NCBI GenBank assembly: GCA_035294725.1
Contig: DATGKK010000070.1
Span: forward strand, 1-53,969
DNA length: 53,969 bases
Reading direction: 5' to 3'
DNA from: DATGKK01 sp035294725
GTDB taxonomy: Bacteria > Actinomycetota > Acidimicrobiia > Acidimicrobiales > Bog-793
Shown here: positions 40,888 through 48,830 of the stretch, one piece after another
Layout of the letters: each line of letters opens with the position of its first letter
How positions within the stretch are numbered: position 1 is the first letter of the stretch
Notes under the pieces: model-generated
The model's input: the letters and a program-made list of their open reading frames with translations, nothing else
Told to the model about the DNA's origin: nothing
Database searches by the model: none
Program-made: the position numbers and the translations under genes

Positions 40888-42471
40888 ATGACGCGCGACA
40901 CCGACGACCAGCCTGACTCCTTTGCCGTCTCGGCGTCCGCCGGGGAGGAAGGTGTCGTCCCCTGGCCCGCGGTCCCAAGGCTTCGCGACCGTGCCATGCG
41001 AGCGGCGGCGGGCGGGGCAGCCGGGCGCGTCGGTGGAGCACGTCACCGCTGGTGGGTGCTGTGGACCGTGCTCGCCGGACTGTTCGCGGTCAACGCGACC
41101 TTCACCATCTTCGCCGTCGCGCTGACACGGGTCGCTCACGGCTTCCACACCACGACGGACGAGACCACCTGGGTCATCACGGCGCCGCTGCTCTGCTTCG
41201 GCGTAGCGGCGCCGGCACTCGGCAGGCTGGGTGACACGATCGGCCACCGCCGCCTCTACCTCGCCGGCCAGCTCCTCACCATCGTCGCCGCAGTGCTGAC
41301 GGCCCTCGCTCCGACGCTCGCGCTCCTCGTCGTCGCAAGGGCGTTCTCCGGCGTCGTCGGCGCCGCGACGGGGGCGGCGTCGATGGCCCTCATCTTCAGG
41401 GCCTTCGACCGCGAGGACCGCGTGAAGGCAATGGGCTGGTGGTCACTCGTCGGCGCTGGCGGCCCTGTGGTCGGTGTCGTGGTCGGCGGAGTCCTGATCG
41501 AGCACTTCGGCTGGCGGTCGCTGTTCGTGGTCCAGGCGATCCTCGTCGCCTGCTCGCTCGCCGCCGCGATCGCTGTGCTCCCTGAGACGGCCCGGCGCAG
41601 GGCGCAGTCCTTTGACTGGAAGGGGGCGCTGTGGATCACGACCGCGAGCCTCGGGCTGCTGCTCGGTCTGAACGAGGGACCCGCGAGCGGCTGGAGCTCT
41701 CCGCTCGTGGTCGCGTCGTTCCTCGCCGTCCCCGTCTCGCTCGCGCTGTTCGTCCGGGCCGAGCGGCAGGCCCGCCACCCCCTGTTGCCGCTCGGGCTCC
41801 TCCGGCGAAGGAACTTCAGCTTCGCGATCGGCAACCAGCTTGGCTCGAACTTCGCCTACATGGGGGGCTTCATCCTCGCTCCCCTGCTCCTCGAGCGGAG
41901 CTTTCGCTACACCACCTCGCAAGCGGGGCTCGTCGTCATCGCCCGCCCGCTCGTGTTCTCCCTCACCGCCCCGGTCGCCGGCTACGTGACCGCTCGGGTC
42001 GGCAACCGGGTGACCGCGGTCGCCGGGAGCGCCGTCCTCGTCCTCTCCATGCTCGCCTTCGCCCGCGTCGACCCGGCCTCGGGCGTCGGGCTCGTCGTCG
42101 TGGCGCTCGGGCTCTCGGGGCTTGCCCTCGGCATCTCGGGACCGGCCGTCGCCGCCAGCGTCGCCAACTCGGTCTCCGACGACGACCTCGGCGTGGCGAG
42201 CTCGGCCCAGCAGCTCATGAGCCAGCTCGGCACCGTCGCCGGGATCCAGGTGCTCCAGACCGTGCAGACCCAGCTCGCCCACGGCGGTGTGCACGGCTCG
42301 CTGCTCGCCTCGTTCCATGGGGCCTTCCTCGTCGGCGCGATCGCGGCCACCGGCGCGACGGCGTGCGCGGCCGGCCTCGTCTCGCGCAACGAGGGCGGCC
42401 GCCTCCTCGGCAGCGTGGGCCGTCACGACGTCGCGAGAGGCCCCGCCGGCCCGCTCGCTCGGGTTCGCTAG
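40888..42471 (+). CDS. MFS transporter, DHA2 (14-TM drug/proton) type
   Basis: A 527-residue membrane protein. A ~50-residue charged N-terminus precedes the first helix (WWVLWTVLAGLFAVNATFTIFAVAL). Motif A is present as LGRLGDTIGHRRLYL after helix 2, and the motif C-like antiporter segment is GWWSLVGAGGPVVGVVVGGVL in helix 5. The segment lengths suggest 14 TM helices, as in EmrB/QacA exporters. It lies 21 bases after the aminotransferase gene and could export an amine or an antimicrobial. The short interval suggests the same transcript. Confidence 0.88.
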   Translation: MTRDTDDQPDSFAVSASAGEEGVVPWPAVPRLRDRAMRAAAGGAAGRVGGARHRWWVLWTVLAGLFAVNATFTIFAVALTRVAHGFHTTTDETTWVITAPLLCFGVAAPALGRLGDTIGHRRLYLAGQLLTIVAAVLTALAPTLALLVVARAFSGVVGAATGAASMALIFRAFDREDRVKAMGWWSLVGAGGPVVGVVVGGVLIEHFGWRSLFVVQAILVACSLAAAIAVLPETARRRAQSFDWKGALWITTASLGLLLGLNEGPASGWSSPLVVASFLAVPVSLALFVRAERQARHPLLPLGLLRRRNFSFAIGNQLGSNFAYMGGFILAPLLLERSFRYTTSQAGLVVIARPLVFSLTAPVAGYVTARVGNRVTAVAGSAVLVLSMLAFARVDPASGVGLVVVALGLSGLALGISGPAVAASVANSVSDDDLGVASSAQQLMSQLGTVAGIQVLQTVQTQLAHGGVHGSLLASFHGAFLVGAIAATGATACAAGLVSRNEGGRLLGSVGRHDVARGPAGPLARVR

Positions 42472-42480
42472 AACTGCGGC

Positions 42481-43353
42481 GTGCGCCTCGGCCTCCACCT
42501 TCCCGACTTCACGTTCCCCGACGGCCCCGCCTACCTCGGGCGTGATCTCGCCCTCATCGCGAGAACCGCCGAGGAGGTCGGTTTCGATCGCCTCTCGGTG
42601 ATGGACCACTTCTGGCAGATCGCGAACGTGGGACCGAAAGAGCACGAGATGCTCGAGGCCTACACGACGCTTGGCTTCCTCGCCGCCAACACCTCCTCGA
42701 TCACCCTCCTCACCCTCGTCACCGGCGTCGTCTACCGGGCGCCGGGACTGCTCGCGAAGGCGGTCACGACCCTCGACGTGCTGTCGGGCGGCCGCGCGAT
42801 GCTCGGGATCGGTGCCGCCTGGAACGGCGACGAGGCGCTCGGCCTCGGACTTTCCTTCCCGCCCACGGCCGAGCGGTTCGAGCGCCTCGAGGAGGCGATC
42901 CAGATCTGCCGCCAGATGTTCGAGGGCCGGGACGAGCCGTTCACCGGGAAGCACTACCGGCTCGGTCGCACGCTCAACTCCCCGCTCCCCCTGTCGTCTC
43001 CCCGTCCCCGCATCCTCATCGGCGGCTCCGGCGAGCAAAAGACGCTCCGTCTCGTCGCGAAGTACGCCGACGCCTGCAACCTCTTCCCGGGCCCCGACCT
43101 CGCCCGCAAGCTCGAGGTGCTCCGCCGCCACTGCGAGGAGATCGGGCGGGACTACGACGAGATCGAGAAGACCGTCCTTTTCAACTTCGACGTCGGCCCG
43201 AACGGGGAGCGGGCGGAGCCGACGGTCGCAGCATTGCGCTCCCTTGCGGAGATGGGCTTCTCGGTCGCCCACGGCCGGGTGGCCGACGTCTCGAGCATCC
43301 ACCCTCTCGAGATCATCGGGACCGAGGTCATCCCCGAGATCGCCGACCTCTGA
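42481..43353 (+). CDS. LLM-class F420-dependent oxidoreductase
   Basis: A 290-residue luciferase-like TIM-barrel. MRLGLHLPDFTF at the start, DRLSVMDHFWQI, VTGVVYRAPGLLAKAVTTLDVLSGGRAMLGIGAAWNGDEALGLGL and RILIGGSGEQKTLRLVAKYADACNLF are typical of the F420-using branch. The GTG at 42481 follows the MFS stop by nine bases; a TAGAAC hexamer overlapping that stop is six bases upstream and could make it leaderless. The substrate is unknown. With the Ddn-like enzyme at 11402 it suggests the host makes F420. Confidence 0.88.
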   Translation: MRLGLHLPDFTFPDGPAYLGRDLALIARTAEEVGFDRLSVMDHFWQIANVGPKEHEMLEAYTTLGFLAANTSSITLLTLVTGVVYRAPGLLAKAVTTLDVLSGGRAMLGIGAAWNGDEALGLGLSFPPTAERFERLEEAIQICRQMFEGRDEPFTGKHYRLGRTLNSPLPLSSPRPRILIGGSGEQKTLRLVAKYADACNLFPGPDLARKLEVLRRHCEEIGRDYDEIEKTVLFNFDVGPNGERAEPTVAALRSLAEMGFSVAHGRVADVSSIHPLEIIGTEVIPEIADL

Positions 43354-43370
43354 CGCGCCAGACTGGCCCG

Positions 43371-43910
43371 ATGAGCGACGCCGGGGACCGAACGACCGAC
43401 AACCTCCGGCGAGCCGTCGCCGCCTTGGGCAGCCCGCCACCGGGCCGCATCCTCGGCCGAGGGCATCCGGCCGGCGACTTCCTCGAGGCGTACGAGTGGG
43501 AGCTCCTCGAGGAGCGCTCCGGCTACCTGCGCCTCGAGGCGCACCGGCCCGAGCAGGTGCGCAACCCACGCGGGCAGCTGTTCGGCGGGTTCACACCGAC
43601 CTACGTCGATCTCGTCGCGCTCCTCACCGTCCGCGCCGGGCAGCGGGGCGAGGCAGCCGGCCGCGAGGGAGCCGGCCGCGAGGGAGCCGGCCGGGCGAGG
43701 CCGCGCTCCTGGCTCGCCACGACGAACATGCGGGTCGACTACTTCGATCCCATCGTCGGACCCCGTTTCGTCATCGAGAGCCGGCTCGAGCGCCGGCGGG
43801 GCCGGACCTGCTTCGTGGCGACACGATTCCTCCAAGGTGGGGAGCTCGCCGTGCACGCCCTCACGACGATGCGCGAGATGCCGCAGGGAAAGCCCCTCGG
43901 CGACGCCTGA
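43371..43910 (+). CDS. Hotdog-fold thioesterase (PaaI-like)
   Basis: A 179-residue acyl-CoA thioesterase of the PaaI/4HBT type. The active-site loop is NPRGQLFGGFTPTYVDLVALL, followed by ATTNMRVDYFDPI and a closing strand with ALTTMREM. An insertion at about residues 96-107 is encoded by a tandem 15-base repeat (GREGA units). The ATG lies 17 bases after the F420 enzyme stop. A CAGACT hexamer six bases upstream might be a -10. It would remove stalled aromatic or short-chain acyl-CoAs. No phenylacetate pathway genes are in the window. Confidence 0.83.
   Translation: MSDAGDRTTDNLRRAVAALGSPPPGRILGRGHPAGDFLEAYEWELLEERSGYLRLEAHRPEQVRNPRGQLFGGFTPTYVDLVALLTVRAGQRGEAAGREGAGREGAGRARPRSWLATTNMRVDYFDPIVGPRFVIESRLERRRGRTCFVATRFLQGGELAVHALTTMREMPQGKPLGDA
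43654..43691 (+). repeat. Tandem 15-base repeat inside the thioesterase gene
   Basis: GCCGGCCGCGAGGGA occurs at 43654-43668 and 43669-43683 with a partial third copy to 43691. It keeps the frame and adds five residues per unit. Confidence 0.8.
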
Positions 43911-43951
43911 GCGGGCTCAGCCGCCCGCCCGTCGGCGAGCTGCCGCCTCGG

Positions 43952-43957
43952 TACGCT
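43952..43957 (+). promoter_or_regulatory. -10 box TACGCT of the glutathione peroxidase gene
   Basis: TACGCT ends six bases before the ATG at 43964, with no ribosome-binding site. Identical to the hexamer at 35766. Confidence 0.4.
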
Positions 43958-43963
43958 CTCGCC

Positions 43964-44449
43964 ATGTCCCTCTACGACATCCCGCTCAACTCGCTCGACG
44001 GCGCACCCCTCGACCTGCACCGCTTCGACGGGACGGCCGTCCTCATCGTGAACGTCGCCTCCCGTTGCGGCCTCACTCCGCAGTACGAGGGCCTCGAACG
44101 GCTCCAGCAGCGCTACGGCGACCGGGGCTTTAGCGTCCTCGGCGTGCCGTGCAACCAGTTCGGGGCGCAGGAGCCCGGCTCACCCGAGGAGATCGCGACG
44201 TTCTGCTCGACGAACTACGGCGTTACCTTCCCGATGACCGAGAAGGTCGAGGTGAACGGTGAGAACCGCCACCCGCTCTACCGGGAGCTCACCTCGGTGC
44301 CCGACGCTGAGGGAGCTGCGGGCGACATCCAGTGGAACTTCGAGAAGTTCCTCGTCTCACCGGGCGGGGAGGTCACCCGCTTCCGCCCCCTCGTCGAGCC
44401 TGAGGCACCCGAGCTGGTCGCCGCCATCGAGGCGAGCCTGCCCGGCTGA
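43964..44449 (+). CDS. Glutathione peroxidase family (thioredoxin-dependent) peroxidase
   Basis: A 161-residue thioredoxin-fold peroxidase reducing peroxides in the cytoplasm. Catalytic residues are in place: peroxidatic Cys35 in NVASRCGLTPQY (Cys, not selenocysteine), Gln65 in VPCNQFG and Trp124 in DIQWNFEKFL. Cys81 in FCSTNYG is the resolving cysteine of the thioredoxin-dependent branch, the usual case in bacteria lacking glutathione. Length is normal. A leaderless start from TACGCT is likely, so it is probably a separate transcriptional unit. Confidence 0.92.
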   Translation: MSLYDIPLNSLDGAPLDLHRFDGTAVLIVNVASRCGLTPQYEGLERLQQRYGDRGFSVLGVPCNQFGAQEPGSPEEIATFCSTNYGVTFPMTEKVEVNGENRHPLYRELTSVPDAEGAAGDIQWNFEKFLVSPGGEVTRFRPLVEPEAPELVAAIEASLPG

Positions 44450-44495
44450 GCCGCGCCTCCCGCTCCCACCGGCCAGGGATCGCCCCGCCCGCGAC

Positions 44496-44906
44496 ATGCC
44501 CGACGGACCTCTCCTCGCACGCTGCGGCATCGTCGTCCCCCCGCAGGCGCGCAGCTGGCGCTTCTCGCGCAGCAGCGGGCCGGGCGGGCAGCACGTGAAC
44601 ACCGCCGACACCCGCGTCGAGCTGATCTGCGACCTCGCCGAGATCGCCGGTCCGCAGGAGGTGGTAGAGCTCGTCCGGGAGCGGCTCGGGCCGGTGGTGA
44701 GGGTGGTCGCCGCCAACGGCCGCTCGCAGCTCGCCAACCGTGAGGAGGCCGAGCGCCGCCTCCTCACCCGGATCGACGCCGCCGCGACCCGCCGGCGCCC
44801 GCGGCGGCCGACACGGCCCTCCCACAACGCCGTCGAGGCCCGCCTCGAGGACAAGCACCGGCGCTCCCGGCGCAAGGCGGAGCGTCGCGCTCCGGCCGAG
44901 GATTGA
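44496..44906 (+). CDS. arfB: Peptidyl-tRNA hydrolase ArfB-like ribosome rescue factor
   Basis: A 136-residue class-I release-factor-domain protein. The catalytic GGQ is at residues 30-32 within RSSGPGGQHVNTADTRVEL. The C-terminal tail is very basic (DKHRRSRRKAERRAP), as in ArfB/YaeJ, where it enters the mRNA channel of stalled ribosomes. Length fits (YaeJ is 140). No codon-recognition domain is present. The ATG at 44496 lies 46 bases after the peroxidase stop with no strong ribosome-binding site. Confidence 0.88.
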   Translation: MPDGPLLARCGIVVPPQARSWRFSRSSGPGGQHVNTADTRVELICDLAEIAGPQEVVELVRERLGPVVRVVAANGRSQLANREEAERRLLTRIDAAATRRRPRRPTRPSHNAVEARLEDKHRRSRRKAERRAPAED

Positions 44907-45010
44907 GAGCAGGGAGACTGGTCCGCATGCCGCGCCGCTCATCTGGGTACCGGATCGGCGGCCTGCGGGGCCGCTCGAGCCACGCGCTGGCAAGGGGGGG
45001 TTAGACGCCG

Positions 45011-46498
45011 GTGGACCCGGGCAGCGCGAATGACGAGCTGAGCTCCGGGCAGGTCCTCGCCGGCCGCTACGTCGCCGAGCACGTCATCGGACGGGGCGGG
45101 ATGGCCGAGGTCTACCGGGGTCGCGACAACCGCCTCGCACGACCGGTCGCGCTGAAGGTGCTGCGAGCGCGCTACGGCCTCGACCCGTCGCTCCGGAGGC
45201 GCTTCGAGGAGGAGGCGAAGGCAGCCGCGCTCGTCTCCCACCCCAACATCGTCGCCGTCTACGACGCCGGCGAGGACTTCTCGAAGGCGTTCATCGTGAT
45301 GGAGCTCGTGGTCGGCGAGACACTGCACGACCGGATCCGGCGCGGGCCGCTCGATGCGGAGACCGCCCGGTCCATCGGGATCCAGGTGCTCGACGCGCTC
45401 GCGGCGGCCCACGCGAAGGGCATCCTCCATCGGGACATCAAGCCGGCCAACATCCTCCTCACGGCCGACGGCGAAGCCAAGGTGACCGACTTCGGGATCG
45501 CGAAGGCGGTGCAGCCCTCCCCCGACGCCGCCCTCACCTCGGTAAGCGTCGTGCTCGGCACGCCCTCCTACCTGGCCCCGGAGCGGGCCCAGGGCCAGGC
45601 GGCCACGACACGCTCCGACCTGTGGTCGGTCGGGGTCGTCCTCTACGAGGCGCTGGCGGGGACGAAGCCGTTCGAGGGGGAGAGCTCGGTCGCGATCGCG
45701 CTCGCGGCGCAGCAGGGGCGCTACGTCCCCCTCCTGCAGCGCCGCCCCGGGCTCGACGGCAACCTCGTCGCGGTCATCGAGCGGGCGATGAGCCCGGACC
45801 CGAGCCTGCGGTTCTCCTCGGCCACCGAGATGGCGCTCGCCCTGCGGGGCACCGACCCCGACGTCACGTCGCCCCTCGGCAGCAGCGACCTCGGCGGCGA
45901 GGCGACCCGGGTCCTCGACGAGGCGACGGCCCGGCAGCACCGCCTCGGCGCAGCCGCCACCGGGCTCGGCGCCGTGACCGGCTCGGACACCGCCGGGCTC
46001 TCGGTCCCCCCTACCGTCGTCTCGAGCCCACGGCCGCCGGACGACCCGTTCGCCTCCGGGAGACGACCGAGCCACCAGGGAACCGCGATGTTGATCGGCG
46101 CCGCCGTGGCCATCCTTCTCGGAGGCGTCCTCGCTCTCGTCCTCACGCGGTCGAATGCCACGACGCCCAACCCCGGCGGGACGAAGCCGAGCTCGAGCGG
46201 CACGGTGGGCAGGACCTCGACCTCCCGCCAGGCGCCGACCTCGTCCGCGACGGCCACGACGAAGCCGAAGGGCACCTCCACGACCTCCACCACGAGGGCG
46301 GGCACGTCGAGCACCACCTCGAGCAGCTCCTCGACCAGTACGTCAACGTCGAGCACGTCGACGAGCACCTCCACGAGCACCTCGACGAGCACGTCGACCA
46401 CCTCCACGAGCACGTCGACGACGACCACGACGAGCGTGACCACGCGAGCGAGCCCGCCGGGCTCCAGCCTCACACACCGGCGTGGCCGGCAGAGCTGA
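45011..46498 (+). CDS. PknB-type Ser/Thr protein kinase with Ser/Thr-rich extracellular tail
   Basis: A 495-residue transmembrane kinase. The cytoplasmic kinase domain spans ~18-285: glycine loop IGRGGMAEVY, Lys49 in VALKVL, catalytic Asp142 in HRDIKPANIL, Asp160 in DFGIAK, and SYLAPER. After a juxtamembrane segment the single TM helix is ~359-379 (AMLIGAAVAILLGGVLALVL). Outside the membrane there are no PASTA repeats; instead, a ~75-residue tail made almost only of Ser and Thr (403-478) ends in a short basic piece. The tail may be glycosylated and span the wall. The GTG start has no strong ribosome-binding site. Confidence 0.9.
   Translation: MDPGSANDELSSGQVLAGRYVAEHVIGRGGMAEVYRGRDNRLARPVALKVLRARYGLDPSLRRRFEEEAKAAALVSHPNIVAVYDAGEDFSKAFIVMELVVGETLHDRIRRGPLDAETARSIGIQVLDALAAAHAKGILHRDIKPANILLTADGEAKVTDFGIAKAVQPSPDAALTSVSVVLGTPSYLAPERAQGQAATTRSDLWSVGVVLYEALAGTKPFEGESSVAIALAAQQGRYVPLLQRRPGLDGNLVAVIERAMSPDPSLRFSSATEMALALRGTDPDVTSPLGSSDLGGEATRVLDEATARQHRLGAAATGLGAVTGSDTAGLSVPPTVVSSPRPPDDPFASGRRPSHQGTAMLIGAAVAILLGGVLALVLTRSNATTPNPGGTKPSSSGTVGRTSTSRQAPTSSATATTKPKGTSTTSTTRAGTSSTTSSSSSTSTSTSSTSTSTSTSTSTSTSTTSTSTSTTTTTSVTTRASPPGSSLTHRRGRQS
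46301..46437 (+). repeat. Degenerate short tandem repeat encoding the Ser/Thr tail
   Basis: Variants of ACGTCGACGAGC/ACCTCCACGAGC recur about every 12 bases in frame with the kinase gene. The array is prone to length change. Confidence 0.7.
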
Positions 46499-46568
46499 CC
46501 TCGCGAGGCACCGGCTGGGGCGCAGGCTACGGGCCGAGCTCGATTGGCAACAGCAGCGTTCGGCGCCG

Positions 46569-46602
46569 AAAAAAATCCCTCAAGTCCCGCCCCGCCCGGG
46601 AC
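46569..46602 (-). terminator. Possible terminator of the GntR gene
   Basis: On the minus strand GTCCC (46598-46602) pairs with GGGAC (46584-46588), and a run of seven T follows after eight bases (46569-46575). The long gap makes it an imperfect intrinsic terminator. A palindrome TTCGGCGCCGAA lies at 46559-46570. Confidence 0.35.
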
Positions 46603-46676
46603 GAAGAATTCATCAACGGATGGGGGCAGTCGAGCGGCCCGGGGAACCGAGATCGGATCCCCGGGCTCGCTCGCGT

Positions 46677-47483
46677 TCAGGGCTCGGATCGCACCTGCCG
46701 CTCTGAGCCGCGTCGGGGCACCTCGAAACTCCAGACGACAACTTTCGTCCGCTCACCGAGGAAGAGGTCCCTGCTGTACTCCACGGGCCGGTCCTCGCGG
46801 TCGTAGGCGACACGGTCGACGAGGAGCAGCGGCATGCCAGGCGACACCTCGAGCAGCGCAGCGGCACGCTCGTCGGCCACGACCGGCTCGAGCATCTCCC
46901 GCCCGTGGGTCGGCCGGCGGTCGTACTCCTCGTCGAGCAGTGCGTACAGGTTGCCGTCGAGGGGCCGTTCGAGCAGGTCGGGAAAGTCCGCCTCGGCGAA
47001 CCAGGACCGCTCGAGCGCCACGGGGATCCCGTTTGCGAGGCGCACCCGCTCGAGGACGAGGACCGGGTCGCCGTCGTCGAGCTCGAGCGCCTCGGCCACC
47101 TCCGGCTCCGCCTCGATCCGGGCGGTCTCGTGCACGACGGCACTCGCGACGGCACCGGAGCGGCGCATGTGCTCGGTGAACCCGGCGAAGGTCGTGAGGT
47201 CCCGTTCGAGCGGCGCCGCCTTCACGAACGTGCCGCCCTGCCGGCCCACGCGGCGGTCGATGAGGCCGCGGTGATCGAGGATCGTGAGCGCGTGCCGCAG
47301 CGTGAGCCTGCTCACGCCGAACTTGGCTGCGAGAGCCGGCTCAGCCGGGAACCTGTGGCCGACTGGGAGCCGCCCCGACCTGATGTCGTCCTCGATGCAC
47401 TGCGCGATCTGCAGATAGAGCGGCCGCGAGCCACGACCGTCGCGCCGTGCGAGCGTTGTCAGAGCGGTGCCGACACGATCCAT
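46677..47483 (-). CDS. GntR family transcriptional regulator (HutC/UTRA type)
   Basis: A 268-residue regulator. The winged helix spans ~20-90: RPLYLQIAQCIEDDIRSGRLPVGHRFPAEPALAAKFGVSRLTLRHALTILDHRGLIDRRVGRQGGTFV. The UTRA effector domain follows from ~110 (VVHETARIEAEPEVAEALELDDGDPVLVLERVRLANGIPVALERSWF, then VEYSRDLFLGERTKVVV). Such proteins sense sugars, amino sugars or small acids. It has no obvious target operon next to it. The DUF1501 gene upstream runs the same way but is 73 bases away. Confidence 0.9.
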   Translation of the reverse strand: MDRVGTALTTLARRDGRGSRPLYLQIAQCIEDDIRSGRLPVGHRFPAEPALAAKFGVSRLTLRHALTILDHRGLIDRRVGRQGGTFVKAAPLERDLTTFAGFTEHMRRSGAVASAVVHETARIEAEPEVAEALELDDGDPVLVLERVRLANGIPVALERSWFAEADFPDLLERPLDGNLYALLDEEYDRRPTHGREMLEPVVADERAAALLEVSPGMPLLLVDRVAYDREDRPVEYSRDLFLGERTKVVVWSFEVPRRGSERQVRSEP

Positions 47484-47555
47484 GAAGGCAGTCTTGCCGA
47501 CCAGGACGACGAGTGCGAACGCGGCTCCACGGCGAGCCCGGCGCCCGGAGGGCGC

Positions 47556-48830
47556 TCAGCCGACCACGCCGACGGGCTCGGGATCGAACTTCGGGAACAC
47601 CGTGCCGAGATCGGTCACACCGCAGCGGTAGCGGAGGATCTCGGCGAGGACGCTGCGGTAGTCCGTCGTGCCGGCGAGATTGCCATCCAGCACGAGGTCG
47701 GCCGGGGCAAGGCCGGGCCACTTCCCGTAGACCCGCCCCCCGTTCACTCCCCCGCCGAGGACGAGCATGGCGTTCCCGTGCCCGTGGTCGGTGCCTCCGG
47801 AGCCGTTCTCGATCACCCTCCGGCCGAACTCGGACAGCGTCACCACCGTGACCCGCTCCATGGAACTCCCGAGATCGGTCGCGAAGGCGGCGAGTGAGCT
47901 CGCGAGGTCCCCGAGCATGGCGGCCATCGCTCCGCCCTTTGGGGCGCCGAGACCCGCGTGGAAGTCCCAGTCGCCGTACTCCACCGCCGCGAGCCGGATG
48001 CCGGCGCCGCTCCGGATCAGCTCGGCCAGGCCCTGGAACGAGCTCCCGAGGTCGCTCGAGGGGTACACAGCCCCGTGTGCCGGCCGGTACCTGACCCCTT
48101 GCAGGGGAGCCAGCTCGGCGCAGGCCGACAGGGTGTCGAGCGCGACCTCGCTCACCGGCGAGTCGACGCTCGAGTACAGCGACCGGATCGCCGCCGGCAG
48201 GTCGGATGCCCACCTCTCCCCGACGAGCGAGAAGTCGTCCACCTTCCACAGCGTCGTCACGGCCTTCGGACCCTCGAGGCTCTGGGTCAGCACGGAGCTT
48301 CCCACCTGCGCGGCGGCAAGGGCGTCGGTCTCGCCCAGCACTCCGAGGGCCCGGTTCATCCAGCCCGTCATGAGCGACGTGCCCGGAGCCGCCAGCCCGA
48401 GGTCCTTTTGGGCCTGGAAATGGCTGAGCGTGGGGTACGGGATCCCCACCGCGTCCACGATCGCGAGCTGGCGCGAGCTCCACCATGGCAGCAGCGGCGC
48501 CAGCGCCGGATGGAGACCGAACATCGAGTCGAGCCTCGTCGCCTCCGACGCCGGCACCGCGATCGTGGGGCGGGAGGACGCGTAGTGCGGATCCCCGAGG
48601 GCCGGGACGGCAGTGAGCCCGTCGAAGCCGCCGTAGAGCATGACCACGACGAGCACGTCCGACGCGGTCGTGGCGGCCCGCACGGTCCCGGAGGCCGCCG
48701 TGAGCCCGACCTCGGTGATCGTGGCCCGGTCCCCCGCCGCCGCGTACCAGCTCTTGGCCCCGTCCCGGGAAGGGGCCCCCTTCACGAGTGAGGAGAGCAG
48801 CGCGCGGCGGGAGAGGCGGATCTCGCTCAT
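47556..48830 (-). CDS. DUF1501 domain-containing protein
   Basis: A 424-residue protein. The N-terminus RLSRRALLSSL resembles a twin-arginine motif, though the hydrophobic stretch is short. The body shows the DUF1501 alkaline-phosphatase-like layout: DVLVVVMLYGGFDGLTAVPALGDPHYASSRPTIAVP, ALAPLLPWWSSRQLAIVDAVG, SHFQAQKDLGLAAPG, VTLSEFGRRVIENGSGGTDHGHGNAMLVLGGGVNGG. The metal-type residues D/H in GGTDHGHG are kept. The ATG overlaps the DUF1800 stop (ATGA). DUF1501 and DUF1800 proteins are commonly paired and exported; their role is unknown. Confidence 0.88.
   Translation of the reverse strand: MSEIRLSRRALLSSLVKGAPSRDGAKSWYAAAGDRATITEVGLTAASGTVRAATTASDVLVVVMLYGGFDGLTAVPALGDPHYASSRPTIAVPASEATRLDSMFGLHPALAPLLPWWSSRQLAIVDAVGIPYPTLSHFQAQKDLGLAAPGTSLMTGWMNRALGVLGETDALAAAQVGSSVLTQSLEGPKAVTTLWKVDDFSLVGERWASDLPAAIRSLYSSVDSPVSEVALDTLSACAELAPLQGVRYRPAHGAVYPSSDLGSSFQGLAELIRSGAGIRLAAVEYGDWDFHAGLGAPKGGAMAAMLGDLASSLAAFATDLGSSMERVTVVTLSEFGRRVIENGSGGTDHGHGNAMLVLGGGVNGGRVYGKWPGLAPADLVLDGNLAGTTDYRSVLAEILRYRCGVTDLGTVFPKFDPEPVGVVG

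Noticed and set aside
41443..43569. 708-codon minus-strand frame across the MFS and F420 genes
   Set aside because: Spans two well-supported plus-strand genes; Gly/Glu/Arg-rich with no domain.
46301..46437. Periodic repeats considered as CRISPR or regulatory array
   Set aside because: Units are 12-base, degenerate, without spacers, and in frame as Ser/Thr codons of the kinase gene.
46559..46570. TTCGGCGCCGAA palindrome followed by A-run as plus-strand terminator
   Set aside because: Has no loop and is followed by A, not T, so it does not fit an intrinsic terminator for the kinase gene.
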